Notes: generated by a model not told the origin, from the sequence alone. DNA of 64,000 nt from UBA4427 sp045106235 (GCA_045106235.1 JBGCEJ010000023.1:372001-436000), one strand, 5' to 3'; shown: positions 1 through 8,754, counted from the first letter of the stretch. A program made the numbers and translations.

Positions 1-282
1 CTCTTCGAAAACCTCGAAATCCAACTCGACCGTCACGCCGAAGGGGGCTTCAGCGCCCTGCGACCTCGCTTTGAGGACTTTTTCCGCATGACGGGCGCGG
101 TGATCGGTGTCGAGGAAATCGGCGGCGGCCGGATTGATGGAATCGCTCGGGGCATCGCGCCGAGCGGTGCCCTCGAAGTCGAAATCAAAGGCGGCGTCCG
201 CGACGGTGAAGTCGTCCGCGTGATGGCGGGAGATGTGACACTCAGCAAGCCTGCCAGGCCGACGGCGAGCGAGGGGACGTGA
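1..282 (+). CDS. birA: Biotin--[acetyl-CoA-carboxylase] ligase, C-terminal fragment
   Basis: Open reading frame entering from the left edge; only about 93 C-terminal residues are present. The visible part matches the end of the biotin protein ligase catalytic domain followed by the small SH3-like BPL C-terminal domain: a glycine-rich strand, then IARGIAPSGALEVE and a closing MAGDVTL (the family usually has GDVSL). The enzyme activates biotin with ATP and transfers it to the biotin carboxyl carrier of acetyl-CoA carboxylase in the cytoplasm. The next gene on the same strand is the pantothenate kinase coaX; birA-coaX adjacency is common in several phyla and supports the call. Whether an N-terminal DNA-binding domain exists cannot be seen. 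Confidence 0.82.
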   Translation, partial: LFENLEIQLDRHAEGGFSALRPRFEDFFRMTGAVIGVEEIGGGRIDGIARGIAPSGALEVEIKGGVRDGEVVRVMAGDVTLSKPARPTASEGT

Positions 283-433
283 CTCCTGCTCTTCGCTCCC
301 GGCCCCTGCGAACGACGATGGCGCGGCTTGACGGCCCCGCTCACTCGCCTCAACCTTTCCCTGATCCGGAAATGAATGCTGGCCACGCGGGATTGACCCC
401 GCGGTTGTGCCCTCAGAACAAGGAACTAAGACT

Positions 434-1237
434 GTGAGCGAGCCCGTTCTCCTCGTCATCGACGTGGGCAATACCAATGTTTCTCTCGGCGTCTTCGACT
501 ACAACGAGCGCAACGCGGAGGGAGAAGCCACGCTCGCTCAGCATTGGCGGTTATCGACGCATCGGGAGCAGACTTCGGATGAGGTTGTGATTTCCCTCAA
601 CGCGCTGTTTCAGAGCGAAGGGCGGGATACCGCGGAGATCACGGATGTCATCCTTTCGAGCGTTGTGCCGCCAGTCGTTCCTATCTGGGAGCGGGTCTCA
701 AGTAAGCTCTTCGGGCGGCCACCCCAGATTGTCGGTCCAGGAATGCGTACCGGGATGCCCGTTCGCTACGAGAACCCCCACGAGGTGGGGGCCGACCGAA
801 TCGTAAACGCGGTGGCGGCATTCGAGATCTACGGGGGCCCCATCATCGCCGTCGATTTCGGGACCGCAACCACGTTTGACTGCATCTCGGGTCGCGGCGA
901 ATACCTGGGCGGCGTGATTTGTCCCGGGATCCACATCTCGATGGAGGCTTTGTTCGAGCGTGCCTCGAAGCTCCACCGCGTCGAGATTGCCCGACCGAAG
1001 TCCGTGATCGGCCGAACGACGACCGGCGCGCTGCAGTCGGGGCTCCTCTACGGCTACGCCGGCATGGTCGATTCGATGATTGAGCGCATCCGACGCGAGC
1101 TCGGTGCAGAGGCCCGTGTCGTCGCGACAGGCGGCCTGGCCCGGAGAATTTCGACGGAGAGCGAGGCGATCGATCAGGTCGCGCCCTTCCTGACTCTGGA
1201 CGGCCTCCGGATACTCTTTGAGAAGAATCGAGAATAG
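434..1237 (+). CDS. coaX: Type III pantothenate kinase
   Basis: Phosphorylates pantothenate to 4-phosphopantothenate, the first step of coenzyme A synthesis, in the cytoplasm. It belongs to the ASKHA-fold type III class, which is not inhibited by CoA. The phosphate-1 loop DVGNTN lies near the N-terminus, GADRIVNA and DFGTATTFD in the middle, GGVICPGI after that and ATGGLA near the end, all in the family order. Length is 267 residues, normal for CoaX. I chose the GTG at 434 because AGGA lies 9 bases upstream at 421-424; an in-frame GTG at 407 would add nine residues but has no comparable ribosome site. It follows birA by about 150 bases. Confidence 0.93.
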   Translation: MSEPVLLVIDVGNTNVSLGVFDYNERNAEGEATLAQHWRLSTHREQTSDEVVISLNALFQSEGRDTAEITDVILSSVVPPVVPIWERVSSKLFGRPPQIVGPGMRTGMPVRYENPHEVGADRIVNAVAAFEIYGGPIIAVDFGTATTFDCISGRGEYLGGVICPGIHISMEALFERASKLHRVEIARPKSVIGRTTTGALQSGLLYGYAGMVDSMIERIRRELGAEARVVATGGLARRISTESEAIDQVAPFLTLDGLRILFEKNRE

Positions 1238-1455
1238 TTCGTTAAGTATCTGTATTTAAAAGCTTTTTATTTCATTTCCAACAACTGGATCCCAGTCGTA
1301 GAGCGGGCATCAAGTCAAGGAGTTGCACGACCGATTCACAGTGCGGACCGTCTACCATGAAGGCATAGCCCGGAACGGGTCTTCACGGGCGAGATGCGTT
1401 CGAAGCCAACCGAATTCGGCATATCGTGTCGTGTTCTCATCGGAGCCGCAGCCCC

Positions 1456-2532
1456 TTGTCTGACGCACCCGCACAAAAGCAGACCGTCAAGCTGAAGCTC
1501 TCCGCGCAAGCCGAGAAATATGCACGCCGGGATGCGCCTGTTGAAGCCCGCCGCATGGCTGCTCGTGGCGCCCTGCCGCTTCAGCCCGTCGAACTGGCGA
1601 CCGTCCTATTCGTCCTCGCCAACGATCCAGACACCCAAGTCAAGGCGACCGCCCGCGAGAGTCTCGAGGCTCTCCCCGAAGCCATCCTGCAGACCGTCCT
1701 CAGCGGGCCGAGTCATCCCGCCCTGCTCTCCTTCATGGCACAGGTTCATAAGGAGTCTGAGAGCTTCTGTGAATTGATTGCGCTCAATTCTACGACCGAT
1801 GATGCGACCGTGGCCTTTTTGGCAACGCTGCCACATGGGCGCGTGGTCGATATCATTAGCCAGAACCAAGAGCGCATGATGCGAAACGACGAGATCGTCG
1901 ACGCGCTCGGGGCCAACCCCTTAACGGGACGCGCTGTGATCGAGCGTATTCTGAGTTTCCTGGGACTCGAAGAGCGCGAGACGACGGATGACCGGGACGA
2001 AGCGTTGGACGAGAAAGCAGCCGAAGCAGCGGTCCTTGAAATGCTCGGCGAAGAAATGGGCGATGTCGCGAAGCTCCTCGCACGCGAGGGCGGAGACGAG
2101 ATCGAGGATGAAGAAGTTGAGGGTAGCCTCTATGCCGCGGTGCAGAAGATGAGCGTGATGCAGAAGATCAAGCTTGCCCGGCTCGGAGGAAAAGAAGCCC
2201 GGGCGATGCTGATCAAGGATCGCAATCGGATTGTTTCTTCGAGTGTCCTCGGAAGCCCGAAGCTGACCGAGACCGAAGTCGTTGGTTTCACGCAGAATCG
2301 CTCAACGAGTGACGAGCTACTCCGCATCATCGCGAACAACCGCGAGTGGACAAAGAACTACCAGATCAAGCTGGCCCTGACTTTTAATCCGAAAACCCCC
2401 GCGCCCCAGGCCGTCAAGTTCCTCAACTATTTGCAGGACCGCGATCTCCGCACGCTGATGAAGAGCAAGGACGTCTCAAGCAATATCAGCGCTCACGCGC
2501 GCCGCCTGCTCACCAAGAAGGGTAAACTTTGA
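1456..2532 (+). CDS. HEAT-repeat-like protein of an MglA-like GTPase operon
   Basis: I cannot name a characterised homologue. The protein is about 358 residues, almost entirely helical in character, with no signal peptide or membrane segment. The N-terminal 160 residues look like irregular HEAT/DUF2336-type helical repeats (for example PVELATVLFVLANDPDTQ). A strongly acidic linker follows around residues 175-230, then a second helical block with AANPLTG/NNREW-like repeats of ageing-type adaptor proteins. TTG at 1456 is preferred because GGAG lies 10 bases upstream; an in-frame GTG at 1426 lacks a ribosome site. Its stop codon overlaps the next start by one base (TGATG), so translation is probably coupled to the GTPase. 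A scaffold or GTPase-partner role is inference from context. Confidence 0.62.
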   Translation: MSDAPAQKQTVKLKLSAQAEKYARRDAPVEARRMAARGALPLQPVELATVLFVLANDPDTQVKATARESLEALPEAILQTVLSGPSHPALLSFMAQVHKESESFCELIALNSTTDDATVAFLATLPHGRVVDIISQNQERMMRNDEIVDALGANPLTGRAVIERILSFLGLEERETTDDRDEALDEKAAEAAVLEMLGEEMGDVAKLLAREGGDEIEDEEVEGSLYAAVQKMSVMQKIKLARLGGKEARAMLIKDRNRIVSSSVLGSPKLTETEVVGFTQNRSTSDELLRIIANNREWTKNYQIKLALTFNPKTPAPQAVKFLNYLQDRDLRTLMKSKDVSSNISAHARRLLTKKGKL

Positions 2533-3635
2533 TGTCGGTTGTGAACGCACGCATCCTGATCTGGGGCATCACCGGCTCCGGCAAGTCCACGACGCTCCGC
2601 ACGATTCACGCGAAGCTGCGAGAGGACCTGCGCGGCGAGATCCTGCAGAAGCCGACCCGGCTCGACCCCAGCATGACCTACGAGTCCCTTTCGATTCGCC
2701 TCGGCGAGGTCGGCGGCGTCGGCACCGAAATCGAGATCATCTCGGTTCCGAGTGCTCCCGAAGATGCCATGACTCGGAAACAGCTTCTCGACGAGGTCGA
2801 CGGGACCATCCTCGCCGTCGATAGCTCGAAAGAACGGATCGAGGACAATCTCGAGAGCATCGCGGAATTGCGCGGATCCCTGGCGGCGTACGGCCAGCGA
2901 CTCGACGCTTTCCCCCTCGTCATTCAATACAATAAGCGCGACATCGCGGATCCCTTTGCCATCGAAGACCTGCATCGGCGAATCGAGCTCCCCGAGGCCG
3001 CCGTCTTCGAGACGATCGCAACAACGGGCCATGGCATTCTCGCGACGCTCACCACGATTTCGAAGAACGTTGTCCGCGCACGCCGCAATACCACTTCCGC
3101 CTCGGCTCCCCCGACCCCGGCCGTGAATGCGGCGGACCCCGTTCAAGGCGTTGCAGAAGAGATTCCGAGCGCGGTCGACGTGATTCCCGACGCCCGCGAA
3201 GCGGCCGAGGCACCGCTCGCCGCTCCCGCGGATCTCCTGGCCGATGACGCGATGGGCAGCGCGCACGATATCCTTGAAGCCGCGATTCTCGCGGAAGCCG
3301 ATGATCTCGACGTGGATGGACTCTCCGAATCCATCTCCGTGGATTTCGAGGGCGGCACCCAGCCCGACTGGGGCGCCATGACAGAAGAGGCGCAAAAGCC
3401 GGAAGTTGCCGGTGCGCTTAGGATCGTTTCAGCGGGCCAAGCCAGCGTCGATCTTGATGGCAGCCTCAAGCTCCCCCTCGTGCTTGGTGACGAAGGCGGA
3501 CAGACGCGCAGTGTCTTACTTTCGCTCCGACTGGATGACCTTGCGAGCGATCTTTCTGGCGACTCGTCTGCCGGCTTTCACGGGGACACTCACGGGGACC
3601 TCCTCGGGGATCCGTCAGGCGACGGCCGCGACTAA
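2532..3635 (+). CDS. MglA-like small Ras-family GTPase with long C-terminal extension
   Basis: Cytoplasmic small GTPase. The first 180 residues follow MglA, the polarity/motility GTPase of Myxococcus, closely in order: P-loop GITGSGKST (residues 12-20), a stretch LGEVGGVGTE, a degenerate switch II around SVPSAPED where MglA has TVPGQ, VDGTILAVDSS, and the guanine-specificity motif NKRD (134-137, within IQYNKRD). After the G domain there is an Ala/Pro-rich acidic linker and a C-terminal segment of about 60 residues, ending in a run of spaced GD pairs (GDSS, HGDTHGD, GDPSGDGRD). MglA itself is only about 195 residues, so the extension is unusual. It sits between the HEAT-like gene and a GAF-domain gene, with one-base overlaps on both sides. 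No MglB/roadblock gene is visible nearby. Confidence 0.78.
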   Translation: MSVVNARILIWGITGSGKSTTLRTIHAKLREDLRGEILQKPTRLDPSMTYESLSIRLGEVGGVGTEIEIISVPSAPEDAMTRKQLLDEVDGTILAVDSSKERIEDNLESIAELRGSLAAYGQRLDAFPLVIQYNKRDIADPFAIEDLHRRIELPEAAVFETIATTGHGILATLTTISKNVVRARRNTTSASAPPTPAVNAADPVQGVAEEIPSAVDVIPDAREAAEAPLAAPADLLADDAMGSAHDILEAAILAEADDLDVDGLSESISVDFEGGTQPDWGAMTEEAQKPEVAGALRIVSAGQASVDLDGSLKLPLVLGDEGGQTRSVLLSLRLDDLASDLSGDSSAGFHGDTHGDLLGDPSGDGRD

Positions 3636-5914
3636 TGCGTCGCCGGCTTGGCATCTGGGGCGCCAGCGAAGAGTCCCTTCGGCTCGTTCGCCTCATGTCC
3701 GGCAATCCGGACGTGCAGGTCACGCGCATCTTTGATGCGGATGTTCCGGCGGCGCTTGAGCGTGCGCGGGTCCTCGGCGGTGGCCTGGCGCATGAGCTGG
3801 CCCCGATCTTGGTCGACAATGCGGCGGCTTTTTTTGCGGAACACGATTTCGACGCCGTAATCGATTCGGAAGAGCAATTCGCGGACCATGTACCCAAGGG
3901 CCCTCGAGCCGCACTCCAAGTGGTTACCCCGCTCACGGCACGACTGCTCTGGGGATACGGTGTCGCGCCTCGAGATCGTAAGGCAGAGCTTCTGCAGGCC
4001 CTTCATGAGGTCGTCGAGTCCGTTGACCTCACGGTCGACGCGGACGAGCTTTTCGAACGCATGTTGGAGATCGCGGTCGGTGTAACTGGCGCGGAGGGGG
4101 GCAGCTTGATGCTTCTCGATCCGGAAGGTCAGACGCTCCGGATTCGCGTAGCCCAGGGTGTCGAGCCTGAACTCTGGCCCAAAATCCGAGTCGCGATGGG
4201 ACAAGGGATCTCCGGGCGCGTCGCGGCGGAAGGCCGCCCGATTCATCTTCGCGGCCGTGCGGATCGCGCCGAGTTCGACTTGGTCCGCGAACGCGTCGAC
4301 GTGCAGTCTGCACTCTGTGTTCCGTTAGTCCATTCGGGACGCGTGCTCGGCGTCTTGAACGTCCACCATGCCAGTGAAGCCGATGTCTTCACCCAGGACG
4401 ACCTGCAATTCATGGAGCAATTGGCGCGGCTCGACGCCCAGATCATTGCCCGGGCCCAAGAACATCAATCACTTCGCAGCCAGGCCGCGAGTTATGATGC
4501 CGTTCGTGAGGTGCAGCGCATTTTGCGAGGGCCCGCGATCCTCACCGAACGCCTCAGCGAGTTTTGCGGAATGCTGGCCGAACGGGCCGGCGGGGGCATC
4601 GTTCATCTCTATTTACGAGAGGCCGACGGCAGTCTTCGCCTTGCGGCCACCTCGCTCGCGGGCGGTGGCTTTGGCGGCGAGTACCGACTGGATCCCGGGG
4701 TCGGAATCGACGGCGAGGCATTGCGCAGTCAGGAAGCGCGGATTCTCCACCGAGACGACGGCCGCCTCGGATACGCCGCCCTTCCCTTGCTCGCCGGGCA
4801 TGCGCTCGTGGGATTGCTCTCGGTTCAGGCCGGACAAGCCGCCGATCGCGACCATGACCGCCTGACCCGTTGGCAAGAAATCGCCGCTGCAGCCGCCGAG
4901 ACCATCGCGCGGTCAGATCGCGAGGCCCGACTCGCCTCCCGCGCGGAACGCATCAACGCGATCAACGAGACTTCGATCCGGATGCTCTCGTGCACCGAGC
5001 CCAATGAAGTCGCGCGTCTCGCAACCTCCTCTGCCGCCATGATCCTTGAAGCCGATCACGCGGTCCTGCGACTTCAGGATCCCACAACGCGGCGCTATTC
5101 CATTCGCTCCTATTTCGGTGCAGCCGACGGTCCAGCCCAAGAATCTCTCTTTCGCTTGGATAAGGCTGTCACCGTCGATTCGATTCGGCGCCGGGCGCCC
5201 CACCTCATTGCGGATGCCAGCCTTGATCCCAAACTCGGCGAGTTCGCCGATTCATTGCGCTCAGTCTTGACCGCTCCGATCAAGCGCGGCGGCGAGGTGA
5301 TCGGCACGGTCGCGGTCTACGATAAGGTCGCCCTCGACCGCTTCTTCGCAGGCCGGTTCGATGACGAGGATCTTCAGGTCTTTGGACGCTTCGTTTCCTA
5401 CGTCGAGCGTGCCCTCGACCATGCGCTTTCCCACCGCGATAATCAGAAGCATCGTAACTTCGACGAAGAAACCGGCCTCCCGAACATGTCTTACCTCGGC
5501 AAGCGGCTCCACGAGGAGATCGCCCGAGCAGCCGGCAGAGAGAACGCCCTCGCCCTCTGTGTTTGTCGTCTCGAAAACCGAGACGAACTCAACGCGGAAG
5601 CCGGTGCGGGGCAAAGCAGTCGGGTCATCAAGGCCCTCGCAGAAGCGTTGCAAACGCATCTGCGTGAATTTGATGTGCTGGCCCGGATCGATCGCGACGA
5701 GTTCGCCGTGTTGATGCCCGAGCCTGGGCGGACGCCGGGAGAGCGCGTGTTTGAGTTAGCGCGGGCGGTGGCGGATTTGATTTCCAAGGACGAAGGACTG
5801 AATCAGCCTGTGCGTGTCGGTCTGGCTTTTGGCTACGGAATTCATCCGGTCGACGGCGGCGAGCGTGAATCGCTCCTCGAGCATGCACGCAAACCCCGTA
5901 TCCGCATGGTCTAG
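3635..5914 (+). CDS. Triple-GAF sensor protein with degenerate GGDEF domain
   Basis: Predicted soluble signalling protein of 759 residues. Residues 1-110 look like a Rossmann-type nucleotide-binding module (GIWGASEESLRLVRLM). Three GAF-like blocks follow at roughly 125-290, 295-430 and 440-600. A C-terminal block has the opening of a GGDEF domain (ETGLPNMSYL for the usual TGLPNR) but reads IDRDEFAVL where active diguanylate cyclases have GGDEF. Loss of the second glycine makes c-di-GMP synthesis unlikely, so it may act as a ligand-binding or allosteric remnant. ATG overlaps the GTPase stop (TAATG), so all three genes 1456-5914 are probably co-expressed. A role downstream of or sensing for the GTPase is inference. 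Confidence 0.74.
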   Translation: MRRRLGIWGASEESLRLVRLMSGNPDVQVTRIFDADVPAALERARVLGGGLAHELAPILVDNAAAFFAEHDFDAVIDSEEQFADHVPKGPRAALQVVTPLTARLLWGYGVAPRDRKAELLQALHEVVESVDLTVDADELFERMLEIAVGVTGAEGGSLMLLDPEGQTLRIRVAQGVEPELWPKIRVAMGQGISGRVAAEGRPIHLRGRADRAEFDLVRERVDVQSALCVPLVHSGRVLGVLNVHHASEADVFTQDDLQFMEQLARLDAQIIARAQEHQSLRSQAASYDAVREVQRILRGPAILTERLSEFCGMLAERAGGGIVHLYLREADGSLRLAATSLAGGGFGGEYRLDPGVGIDGEALRSQEARILHRDDGRLGYAALPLLAGHALVGLLSVQAGQAADRDHDRLTRWQEIAAAAAETIARSDREARLASRAERINAINETSIRMLSCTEPNEVARLATSSAAMILEADHAVLRLQDPTTRRYSIRSYFGAADGPAQESLFRLDKAVTVDSIRRRAPHLIADASLDPKLGEFADSLRSVLTAPIKRGGEVIGTVAVYDKVALDRFFAGRFDDEDLQVFGRFVSYVERALDHALSHRDNQKHRNFDEETGLPNMSYLGKRLHEEIARAAGRENALALCVCRLENRDELNAEAGAGQSSRVIKALAEALQTHLREFDVLARIDRDEFAVLMPEPGRTPGERVFELARAVADLISKDEGLNQPVRVGLAFGYGIHPVDGGERESLLEHARKPRIRMV

Positions 5915-5967
5915 ACCGAGCGCCCGACCTCTTCCTGAATTCCGGTATCCCCCGAATCGCCGCAAAC

Positions 5968-5999
5968 AAAAAGGACCGATCGCTCAAAGCGACCGGCCC
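5968..5999 (-). terminator. Intrinsic terminator of sat
   Basis: Read on the minus strand, this is a 12-bp stem (two G-U pairs) formed by 5988-5999 and 5973-5984, with a three-base loop at 5985-5987, followed directly by TTTTTGTTT. It begins about 48 bases beyond the sat stop codon. It is the clearest rho-independent terminator in the window. On the plus strand the stem has two A-C mismatches and a poorer T tract, so it works mainly for the minus-strand operon. Confidence 0.88.
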
Positions 6000-6047
6000 T
6001 TCTTGGAACGTCGGATTGCCGCGCGTCGCAAACGCACGGCAGAAGAC

Positions 6048-7313
6048 CTAGCTCTTATAGGCTTCGATCAGGACATCCGAAGTCTCGGGTCGCATGATGC
6101 GCGGATCGGGTCGTTCACCCGCCTGAAGCATCGAGCGGACCTTCGTTCCCGAAATCGAGAACGGCTTTTCTTCCTTGTGCCGTTCCGTGAGGTCGACGCG
6201 ACCCAGGCTCTCGTAGAAGGCCGCGAACCCGACCTTGCAGGCCTGGATATGCAGCTCGCCCGGGAGGTTGTCGAAGATCTCATGGGCATCGAAATCGCCC
6301 CAGATCGCTTCGCCGTCTTCGAAGGGCGCGTCCGCGTGCTTGCGGCCGATGACAATATCCGAGAAGCCGTAGTTCTGGCGGTAGATGCCTTGCATCACGG
6401 CTTCCGCGGGGCCACCGTAGAACATCTTGATATCGAGCCCGATCAGCTCGAAGATGTCCGAGATGTCGTATCCCGCCTTCTCCCAAATTGCCGGGTCCTT
6501 GTCGCCCTCACCGAGCATGCGCTCGCTGTGGAGGCGGCGGTAGCAGAGCATCCGCGTCGCGGCGGGGACATCATCGCCCTTGAGCTCACCCATCAGCGGG
6601 TTGAGCACAGCGCCCGTGAAATGGCCGGCTGCCGTCAGCTGCTCCACGCCGTAAACCAGCGCGTATTCATGCGCGCGATGCAGCGGGTTGCGGGTTTGGA
6701 ACGCCAGCGCGCGCTCCCATTTCTTGCCGCGGATGAAGGCGCGGACCATCGCCGGGGAAAGCATGAATTCGGCGTAGGCCTTATTGGCGCGCTGCGGGAG
6801 GACGCGAATCGAGCCACCCACCAGCTTTCCGCGATCGTCGTTGTCGACGATGCGACCACCGGGATGATCGACGCGCTCCGTGCCATAAACGGCCTTGAGA
6901 TAGGCGGCCTTATCCCAATCAAAAACTTCGAGGTCGTCGATGATCGCGACCACTTCGCCGTCTTCGGTCTGAACAGCACAGGAGCCACCCGCCGAAAGCG
7001 TTCCCGCTTCGGCGTCCGTTAGCGGCAGCGAGATCGGAATCGTCCAGGCGTATCGCGATCCGTTCGAGACGACGACCTGTTCGGCCAGCGCGAGGTCATA
7101 GGCTTCTTTCTTCATGGGCCCGACCAGCGGCGACAGGGCGCCGTCCGCGAGGCGGTGCACCGTCGAGAGGTCGGCCGACGTGACGCGCATCGACGGAAGG
7201 CCACCGGCTTCCTTGAGGAACGCAGCCTTGTCCTTAAACGAGACAAGGCGGTCTACGGGTTCGGAAAGCCCCCCATGTACGGGGACGAGATCAGTCTGGT
7301 TGGCTTGGGGCAT
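6048..7313 (-). CDS. sat: Sulfate adenylyltransferase (ATP sulfurylase)
   Basis: Homomeric Sat-type ATP sulfurylase, about 421 residues: sulfate plus ATP gives adenosine 5-phosphosulfate and pyrophosphate, in the cytoplasm. It could serve assimilation or, in reverse, sulfur oxidation. The nucleotide-binding signature QTRNPLHRAHEY is intact, as are GAVLNPLMGE and the C-terminal block with FSISGTKVRSML. No APS-kinase domain is fused. I start at the ATG at 7313 (MPQANQTDL), which has AAGGA eight bases upstream; a longer frame reaches 7400 but lacks a ribosome site. It is the last gene of a minus-strand run after a JAMM peptidase and a TolB-like lipoprotein, with a 290-bp gap that may hold its own leader. 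APS reductase genes are not in the window. Confidence 0.94.
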   Translation of the reverse strand: MPQANQTDLVPVHGGLSEPVDRLVSFKDKAAFLKEAGGLPSMRVTSADLSTVHRLADGALSPLVGPMKKEAYDLALAEQVVVSNGSRYAWTIPISLPLTDAEAGTLSAGGSCAVQTEDGEVVAIIDDLEVFDWDKAAYLKAVYGTERVDHPGGRIVDNDDRGKLVGGSIRVLPQRANKAYAEFMLSPAMVRAFIRGKKWERALAFQTRNPLHRAHEYALVYGVEQLTAAGHFTGAVLNPLMGELKGDDVPAATRMLCYRRLHSERMLGEGDKDPAIWEKAGYDISDIFELIGLDIKMFYGGPAEAVMQGIYRQNYGFSDIVIGRKHADAPFEDGEAIWGDFDAHEIFDNLPGELHIQACKVGFAAFYESLGRVDLTERHKEEKPFSISGTKVRSMLQAGERPDPRIMRPETSDVLIEAYKS

Positions 7314-7370
7314 CGATTGAATCCTTTTCCTGCGAGTTGATCCGGCGCGGGCCGGGAATGGGCTTTTGTC

Positions 7371-7480
7371 TTGGGAGGAACCGAGCCCCAGCTGTAGCAA
7401 TCCAGTCTCTCAGCACGCTCGGGTGCGGTGAGAACTCGGCTCCGGCCGGACTTCCTCCGACTGGGCAGTTCAGCCCAGCC
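7371..7480 (-). promoter_or_regulatory. Candidate structured leader upstream of sat
   Basis: The 290-bp gap between sat and the upstream gene holds several nested complementary segments on the minus strand. A hairpin CTGGGC/GCCCAG lies at 7461-7478. A long-range helix pairs 7452-7458 with 7374-7380 (seven pairs) and continues as 7435-7439 with 7381-7385 (five pairs), with a 12-base bulge containing the palindrome TCCGGCCGGA. The enclosed loop has a small GCAC/GTGC hairpin. I do not recognise SAM-I/II/IV, SAH, cobalamin or TPP motifs. A short match to the start of RNase P RNA was rejected. Regulation of sulfate assimilation by this RNA is speculative. Confidence 0.35.
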
Positions 7481-7603
7481 TGGTATGTCATTCTGCATTC
7501 GTCGTGTGGTCGATCGCGTCTGCTTGCGCTGCGCTGATTCGATTCAGGCCGACGCGGAAGCCGCGGCCCTCTCCGAGCAAGGCCGTCTTCTTCAGAAGCC
7601 CGC

Positions 7604-8713
7604 TTACCACACAGGGAATTCCGCCCAGCCTTTTGACAAGAGAAGGCGATTGCCCTTCCCGTCGAACCGTCTCACGGCAAGCCGACGCTTGCCGTTCACG
7701 AACTGGACGTATGCGACGTATTCCCCATCCGGCGAAACGGCTGGCATTCGCTCTTCCGTACCCCCGGGGCTAATGGGGACCCGTGAGGTCCCATCAGGCC
7801 GCATGCGACGCAATCGGTAGCCCGCTGAAGACGGAGATGCAAATACGATCCAGCGCCCGTCGGGCGTCCACACCGGCTCGCGGCCCTTCAAGAGGACCTC
7901 CGGACTCGCACCCGGGGAAACATCGACCGCAGCGATCAGGGACTCGTAGACCGTCGGCCCGTCGCGCCTGGGGCGTGGATTGACTTGCTCAAAGACGACG
8001 CGGTCTCCGTCCGGCGACACGCGCACCGTTCCCGGCGGCACTCCCGCGGTAAAGGCCTTCTCGAGCCGGCCGCTTGGACTGGCTTGGTGGAGCGTCTGGA
8101 GGGCTGCTTCATTTCGCGTCTCGCGTACCAGCCGCTCGATCACGAGATTCCCCGCCGCGTCGTAGCTTCCCCTTGGATGCTCTTCGGGGCCGACGGTGAG
8201 CACGCTCAAATCCTTGCGGTCAAGGTGATACTCGTAGAGCTGCTCTTTGCCGCCTCGATGTGAAGACGCGAAGAGCAGGCGTTTATGATCTCTTGACCAC
8301 GCCAGCGGCAAGGCATCGGCGGGCGCTGCTTCAATTCGTTCAACTTCTTCTGTGCGCGGCCAGTAGAGCATCATGTGCCCCGGGTGTTTCGCCAGCATCG
8401 AACGAAGGACGGGCGAAATCTCGGCGCGGAGATGCGTTCGGATCTCAAGCTCTTCCTGGCGGGCGCGGTTGTCGGGGTCGGCTGGGGGCCGCGGGATCTC
8501 ATTGGCTTTGCCGAACACGTCCGACCGCTTACTCGCCGCTTTGTCCTCCCAGTACAGGAACGCGATTGGCTCTTCGGGCAAGACCTCGTTTCGCATCCGC
8601 GTCGCTTGGCAACCCGTCCCGAGTGCCAGCAAGAAGAGCCCTAAAATCGCACAAACGCTGATTCTGCGGCGCCGCGACTCGTTCCTGTTCTCAGGGCCGA
8701 CATTTTCTGTCAC
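7604..8713 (-). CDS. TolB-like beta-propeller lipoprotein
   Basis: Predicted outer- or inner-membrane-anchored periplasmic lipoprotein of about 369 residues. An N-terminal basic stretch is followed by a hydrophobic segment ending in the lipobox LGTGC. The mature part carries PD40/WD40-like blades with the hallmark SPDG or TPDG turns (VSPDGDRVVFE, WTPDGRWIVFA, VSPDGEYVAYV), as in the propeller of TolB. Only about four to five blades are obvious, so the fold may be incomplete or divergent. The GTG at 8713 is chosen because GAGAGGA lies six bases upstream; a GTG at 8743 is the alternative. It lies 41 bases after the JAMM peptidase gene. There is no tol/pal cluster nearby, so a true Tol role is not supported. 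Confidence 0.7.
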   Translation of the reverse strand: MTENVGPENRNESRRRRISVCAILGLFLLALGTGCQATRMRNEVLPEEPIAFLYWEDKAASKRSDVFGKANEIPRPPADPDNRARQEELEIRTHLRAEISPVLRSMLAKHPGHMMLYWPRTEEVERIEAAPADALPLAWSRDHKRLLFASSHRGGKEQLYEYHLDRKDLSVLTVGPEEHPRGSYDAAGNLVIERLVRETRNEAALQTLHQASPSGRLEKAFTAGVPPGTVRVSPDGDRVVFEQVNPRPRRDGPTVYESLIAAVDVSPGASPEVLLKGREPVWTPDGRWIVFASPSSAGYRLRRMRPDGTSRVPISPGGTEERMPAVSPDGEYVAYVQFVNGKRRLAVRRFDGKGNRLLLSKGWAEFPVW

Positions 8714-8754
8714 GTAAAATCCTCTCACGAGCCGTTCTCTCACGTGCCCGCCGC

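Noticed and set aside
5814..7022. 402-codon open frame on the plus strand
   Set aside because: It lies opposite sat, whose motifs are intact, and crosses the sat terminator; it has no domain pattern.
7430..7460. Similarity of the sat leader to the GGAGGAAAGTCCGG start of RNase P RNA
   Set aside because: The later conserved RNase P segments (such as AGAGCAAACC and the 3' half) are absent, and the gap is too short.
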